From Ferranicluibacter quercicola (GTDB lineage: Bacteria > Pseudomonadota > Alphaproteobacteria > Rhizobiales > Rhizobiaceae), in the NCBI RefSeq assembly GCF_021168455.1, contig NZ_JAJOZR010000014.1, positions 1 through 64,000 of the forward strand: a stretch of 64,000 nucleotides of DNA, read 5' to 3'. Position 1 is the stretch's first letter, and every line of letters begins with the position of its first letter. Position numbers and translations under genes: made by a program. Shown here piece after piece: positions 60,591 to 64,000 of this stretch. Under the pieces are notes generated by a model. That model searched no databases. It was not told where the DNA came from and was given only the letters and a program-made list of their open reading frames with translations.

Positions 60591-61964
60591 TCAACCCGCT
60601 GTGTAATTGCCCTTCGGGAACGCGCTGGCGAGATCCCTGTACCAGAGACCGCTCTTCTTGATGGTGCGGACCTGGGTCTCGTAATCGACATGGACGATGC
60701 CGAAGCGCATGCGGTAGCCTTCCGCCCATTCGAAATTGTCCATCAGGCTCCAGGCGAAATAACCCTTCATCGGATAGCCCTCGGCGATCAGGTCGGCCGT
60801 AACAGTGAGATGTGCGGCGATGTAGTCGAGCCGCGGCTGGTCGTTCACCTCGCCGTTTTCGACGCCCATATTGTAGCAGGCGCCGTTCTCGGTGATATAG
60901 CAATCCGGCAGGTCGTAACGGTCGTTGACGGTGCGGATGAGATCGCCCAGCGCCTGCGGGAAGATCTCCCAGCCGATATCCGTCTTTGCCGCGCTGACGA
61001 AGGGCGCCGGCTTGGTGGCGGGAAACTCCGCGCCCTCGGTCGCATCGTCGCTGACGCGCATCGGCGTGTAGTAGTTCACGCCCCACCAGTCGAGCTTCTG
61101 GCTGATTACGGCCATGTCGCCGGCCTCGACCTCCGGCATGCGCGCGCCCAGAGCCTCGAGCACGCTGTCGGGATAAGCACCCTTGAAGATCGGGCCGAAG
61201 AACACGCCGTTGTGGAAATCGAACGCGCGTTCGGCCGCGGCCTTATCCGCGGCGCTGTCGCTGCCGGGATAGACATGCATGGGATTGATGACGATGCCGA
61301 CCGGCAGGTTCGCCCGCTCTTCGCGCACGGCGGCAACGCCCAGACCGTGCGCGAGATTGGTCACGTGCATCGCGTGCAGCGCCGCTTCCATGTTCTTTTC
61401 GCCCGGCGCGTGGATACCATAGAGATGGCTGAGCCAGACCGAGCACCAGGGCTCGTTGAAGGTCGCGACCGCATCCAGCCGATCGCCGAGACGGGCGATG
61501 ACGGTGCGGGCATAGCGCTGGAACGCGAACGCCGTGGAGCGCGCGGTCCAGCCGCCGTCCCCGGCCAGCGTCAGCGGCAGGTCCCAGTGATAGAGCGTCG
61601 CGAAGGCCTTGATGTTGCGCGCCTTCAGCCCGTCCACCAGCCGGTCGTAGAAATCGAGGCCCGCTTCGTTCACGGGTCCGGTGCCATCGGGAATGATGCG
61701 CGGCCAGGCGATGGAGAAGCGATAGGCCTGCACGCCGAGGCTCGCGATCAGATCGAGATCGTCCTCCAGGCGATTGTAATGATCGCAGGCGACATCGCCA
61801 TTGTGCCGACCGAAGACCCGACCCGGCATGTTGGAAAATGCATCCCAGATCGACGGCTTGCGCCCGTCCGCCTTCGACGCGCCCTCGATCTGGAAGGAGG
61901 CCGTGGCCACACCGAACAGGAAATCGCCGGGAAAGCGCGCGGCCAGCGTCTTGGGATCGGTCAT
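60591..61964 (-). CDS. Beta-glucosidase (GH1)
   Basis: The 457-residue cytosolic (beta/alpha)8 enzyme has the GH1 N-terminal signature FLFGVATASFQIEGA, the acid/base Glu171 in TFNEPW and nucleophile Glu359 in ITENGA, with the aglycone-site WSLMDNFEWAEGY near 405. It hydrolyses beta-glucosides; rhizobial members often process oligosaccharides imported by an ABC system. The ATG at 61964 follows GAAGAGG; an earlier TTG is part of that ribosome binding region. It is followed convergently by brnA. The two genes to its right on the same strand are sugar-metabolism genes. Confidence 0.96.
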   Translation of the reverse strand: MTDPKTLAARFPGDFLFGVATASFQIEGASKADGRKPSIWDAFSNMPGRVFGRHNGDVACDHYNRLEDDLDLIASLGVQAYRFSIAWPRIIPDGTGPVNEAGLDFYDRLVDGLKARNIKAFATLYHWDLPLTLAGDGGWTARSTAFAFQRYARTVIARLGDRLDAVATFNEPWCSVWLSHLYGIHAPGEKNMEAALHAMHVTNLAHGLGVAAVREERANLPVGIVINPMHVYPGSDSAADKAAAERAFDFHNGVFFGPIFKGAYPDSVLEALGARMPEVEAGDMAVISQKLDWWGVNYYTPMRVSDDATEGAEFPATKPAPFVSAAKTDIGWEIFPQALGDLIRTVNDRYDLPDCYITENGACYNMGVENGEVNDQPRLDYIAAHLTVTADLIAEGYPMKGYFAWSLMDNFEWAEGYRMRFGIVHVDYETQVRTIKKSGLWYRDLASAFPKGNYTAG

Positions 61965-62108
61965 CACTCGTGTCCTCTTCAATCGTCGTCTCGGGCGACG
62001 CCCTTACCGCTGCCGCGCCGGGAAAGCCAGTGCGGCAAAGCGCGGCAAGCTGGAAAGACTATCCACGCCAACATGAACGGCGGATGACCGCAGACGCAAA
62101 GGCAACAC

Positions 62109-62142
62109 GAAAACGCCACCGGACGTCGAACATCCGGTGGCG
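62109..62142 (-). terminator. Terminator of the Gfo/Idh/MocA gene
   Basis: On the minus strand, CGCCACCGGATG pairs with CGTCCGGTGGCG around a 5-nt loop (near perfect) and is followed by TTTTCG. It begins about 25 nt after the oxidoreductase stop and separates that gene from the beta-glucosidase. Confidence 0.82.
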
Positions 62143-62166
62143 ATCATCCGCAAGCGTGTGGGCGGA

Positions 62167-63351
62167 TCAGACCGAGACCCAGGCGCCGTTCCGCTTGGAG
62201 GAGCGCACGCAGGCATCCACGAACAGCATGCCCTTCATCCCGTCATCGATCGTGGGATAGGTGACGGCCGGATCGACCTTGCCGCCGGAGCGCTTTGCCT
62301 GGATGGCGCGGGCGGCCTCCGCATAGATCGTCGCAAAGCCTTCGAGATACCCTTCGGGGTGGCCGGACGGGATGCGGGAAACGCGGTTGGCCTCCTCCCG
62401 CGCGCCCGCGCCCATGCGGGTCAAGAGCTGCTTCGGCTGGCCGAAGGGAGTGTACCAGAGATAGTTCGGGTCCTTCTGCGTCCATTCGAGCCCGCCCTTG
62501 GTGCCGTAGACGCGCACCTGCAGCCCGTTTTCGTGGCCCGGCGCCACCTGGCTGCACCAGAGCAGGCCCTTGGCGCGCACGCCGTCCTTCTCCTTGAAGC
62601 GCAGCATCACATGGGCATTGTCGTCGAGCGCACGCCCCTCCACGAAGCTGTCAAGATCGGCGGCGAGTTCGCCGAGCTCCAATCCGGAAACGAAGGCGCC
62701 GAGGTTATAGGCATGCGTGCCGATATCCCCGGTCGAGCCACCCGCCCCGGACCGCGCCGGGTCCGTGCGCCACTCCGCCTGCTTGGAGCCCGACTTCTCC
62801 ACCGCATCCGTCAGCCAGTCCTGCGGATATTCGACCTGAACGAGACGCACCGTGCCGATATCGCCATTTGCGACCATGGCGCGCGCCTGCCGCACCATGG
62901 GATAACCGGTGTAATTGTGGGTAAGAATGAACAGCGCCTCGCTCTCGTCGGCAAGCGCCTTCAGCTTGCGGGCGTCGCCGAGTGTCGAGGTCAGCGGCTT
63001 GTCGCAGATGACATGGATGCCACGCTTGAGAAACTCCCGCGCCGCCTCGTAATGCACATGGTTCGGCGTGACGATCGCCACGGCCTCGATGCCGTCCTTC
63101 AGCTTCGCCTCGCGGATCGCCATCTGCCGATAGTCGGCATAGGTGCGGGCCGGATCGAGCCCGAGTTCGAGGCCCGAGGCCTGCGCCTTTTCCGGCGTCG
63201 AGGACAAAGCGCCGGCCACCAGCGTGAACTGGTCGTCGAGACGCGCTGCCATGCGATGCACGGCACCAATGAAGGCACCCTGCCCGCCGCCCACCATTCC
63301 GAGCCGGATGCGCGGCTGGCGCGCCTCCGCTGCCTTACCTTCGATGGCCAT
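62167..63351 (-). CDS. Gfo/Idh/MocA family oxidoreductase
   Basis: The 394-residue NAD(P)-dependent sugar dehydrogenase has the Rossmann loop GMVGGGQGAFIGAVH near residue 20, the catalytic Lys in the CDKPLT motif (residues near 135), and a DIGTHAYNLGAFVSG C-terminal block with conserved Asp/His. Substrates in the family are sugars, inositols and amino sugars. It is followed upstream (same strand, 39 nt) by a TIM-barrel isomerase gene, a combination common in inositol- and glucoside-type catabolic loci. The exact substrate is not known. Confidence 0.93.
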   Translation of the reverse strand: MAIEGKAAEARQPRIRLGMVGGGQGAFIGAVHRMAARLDDQFTLVAGALSSTPEKAQASGLELGLDPARTYADYRQMAIREAKLKDGIEAVAIVTPNHVHYEAAREFLKRGIHVICDKPLTSTLGDARKLKALADESEALFILTHNYTGYPMVRQARAMVANGDIGTVRLVQVEYPQDWLTDAVEKSGSKQAEWRTDPARSGAGGSTGDIGTHAYNLGAFVSGLELGELAADLDSFVEGRALDDNAHVMLRFKEKDGVRAKGLLWCSQVAPGHENGLQVRVYGTKGGLEWTQKDPNYLWYTPFGQPKQLLTRMGAGAREEANRVSRIPSGHPEGYLEGFATIYAEAARAIQAKRSGGKVDPAVTYPTIDDGMKGMLFVDACVRSSKRNGAWVSV

Positions 63352-63390
63352 TCACGTTCTCCGTTTTCGTGTCGCTTTGATCTGCTGTCG

Positions 63391-64000
63391 TCAGATACCG
63401 AGCATGCGCCGGTTGGCGGCCTCGTCCGTGCCGCCGGTGGCGAAATCGTCAAACGCCTTTTCCGTCACGCGGATGATATGGTGCTTTACGAACTCGGCGC
63501 CTTCGCGGGCACCATCCTCCGGATGCTTCAGCGCGCATTCCCACTCGACCACGGCCCAGCCGTCGAAATCGTTCGCCGTCATCTTGGAGAACACCGCGCC
63601 GAAATCCACCTGCCCGTCGCCCAGCGACCGGAAGCGGCCGGCCCGGTTGACCCAGCTCTGGAACCCGCCATAGACGCCCTGCCGGCCGGTCGGGTTGAAC
63701 TCGGCATCCTTGACGTGGAACATCCGGATGCGGTCCTTGTAGATGTCGATATTGTCGAGATAGTCGAGGCACTGCAGGATGTAGTGCGACGGATCGTAGA
63801 GCATGCAGGCGCGGGCATGGTTGCCGGTGCGCTCCAGAAACATCTCGTAGGTGATGCCGTCATGCAGGTCTTCGCCGGGGTGGATCTCATAGCATATATC
63901 GACGCCGCACTCCTCGGCATGGTCGAGGATCGGCTTCCAGCGCTTCGCCAGTTCGTCGAAGGCGGTTTCCACGAGCCCTGCCGGACGCTGCGGCCACGGA
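63391..64000 (-). CDS. Sugar phosphate isomerase/epimerase (xylose-isomerase-like TIM barrel), partial
   Basis: The gene enters from the right edge on the minus strand; 203 codons of the C-terminal part are present. The frame is open through position 64000, reading PWPQRPAGLVETAFDELAKRW at the edge. Metal ligands of the family are seen in CYEIHPGEDLHDG, LYDPSHY, FHVKDAEF and the final VEWECAL segment. The start lies outside the window; the GTG at 63972 is internal. It precedes the Gfo/Idh/MocA gene with 39 nt spacing and probably shares its operon. Confidence 0.9.
   Translation of the reverse strand, partial: PWPQRPAGLVETAFDELAKRWKPILDHAEECGVDICYEIHPGEDLHDGITYEMFLERTGNHARACMLYDPSHYILQCLDYLDNIDIYKDRIRMFHVKDAEFNPTGRQGVYGGFQSWVNRAGRFRSLGDGQVDFGAVFSKMTANDFDGWAVVEWECALKHPEDGAREGAEFVKHHIIRVTEKAFDDFATGGTDEAANRRMLGI

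Overview
This is 64 kb of high-GC chromosomal DNA from an alphaproteobacterium, most likely a member of the Rhizobiaceae (Agrobacterium/Rhizobium/Shinella-like). The reasons are the gene order glgP-glgB-glgC-glgA-pgm, a soxBDAG sarcosine oxidase operon, a type III-fold ornithine decarboxylase followed by a GNAT gene, an aa3-oxidase subunit IV small protein and an 82-residue S21 ribosomal protein. The genus assignment is inference. I saw no rRNA, tRNA, insertion sequence, prophage or CRISPR array. Nearly all very long antisense reading frames are shadows of real genes, as expected at this GC content.

Layout. 0-4 kb: a 61-residue proline-rich protein, then an EEP-fold phosphatase/nuclease, a YbhN-like membrane protein and a phospholipase D family protein, the same three families as E. 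coli ybhP-ybhN-clsB. 4-9 kb: treY (maltooligosyl trehalose synthase) divergent from ilvD. 9-16 kb: a three-gene block of transglutaminase-DUF2126, circularly permuted ATP-grasp fused to alpha-E, and a second transglutaminase. This is the best candidate for an uncharacterised system in the window. 16-17.4 kb: an orphan TadG-like protein with a von Willebrand A domain. 17.6-26.8 kb: the glycogen operon, closed by a strong terminator. 26.8-28.2 kb: a TPR lipoprotein and rpsU. 28.6-33.9 kb: soxBDAG, preceded by a clear dyad. 33.9-37.5 kb: DUF2332, MaoC and glgX. 37.5-42.5 kb: CoxIV-like small protein, a PuuD-type hydrolase, a 2-hydroxyacid dehydrogenase, LacI and MarR regulators, and a creatininase-family hydrolase. 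42.5-44.8 kb: a COG0523 zinc metallochaperone with a WD40 protein behind a Zur-like half site.

44.9-50 kb: a three-domain cell-wall hydrolase-like protein, a serine beta-lactamase-family protein, a small glyoxalase-superfamily protein, a GNAT enzyme and ornithine decarboxylase. The decarboxylase has a leader of about 420 nt carrying two overlapping short ORFs and hairpins. 50.6-56.2 kb: a LysR regulator, a DUF1007/NicO nickel-cobalt exporter pair, a GNAT enzyme with a small membrane protein, a DUF533/TerB protein and eda. 56.4-60 kb: separate CYTH and CHAD genes, a YafY-type regulator, a VOC protein and trhO. 60-60.6 kb: a BrnT/BrnA toxin-antitoxin pair whose toxin is interrupted by an in-frame TAG. 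60.6-64 kb: a GH1 beta-glucosidase, a Gfo/Idh/MocA dehydrogenase and a partial TIM-barrel sugar isomerase that runs off the window.

Working together: the glg operon, glgX and treY cover glycogen synthesis, debranching, phosphorolysis and diversion to trehalose (the partner TreZ is not in the window). soxBDAG feeds sarcosine carbon into the one-carbon pool. The COG0523/WD40 pair and the NicO/DUF1007 pair handle zinc scarcity and nickel/cobalt excess respectively.
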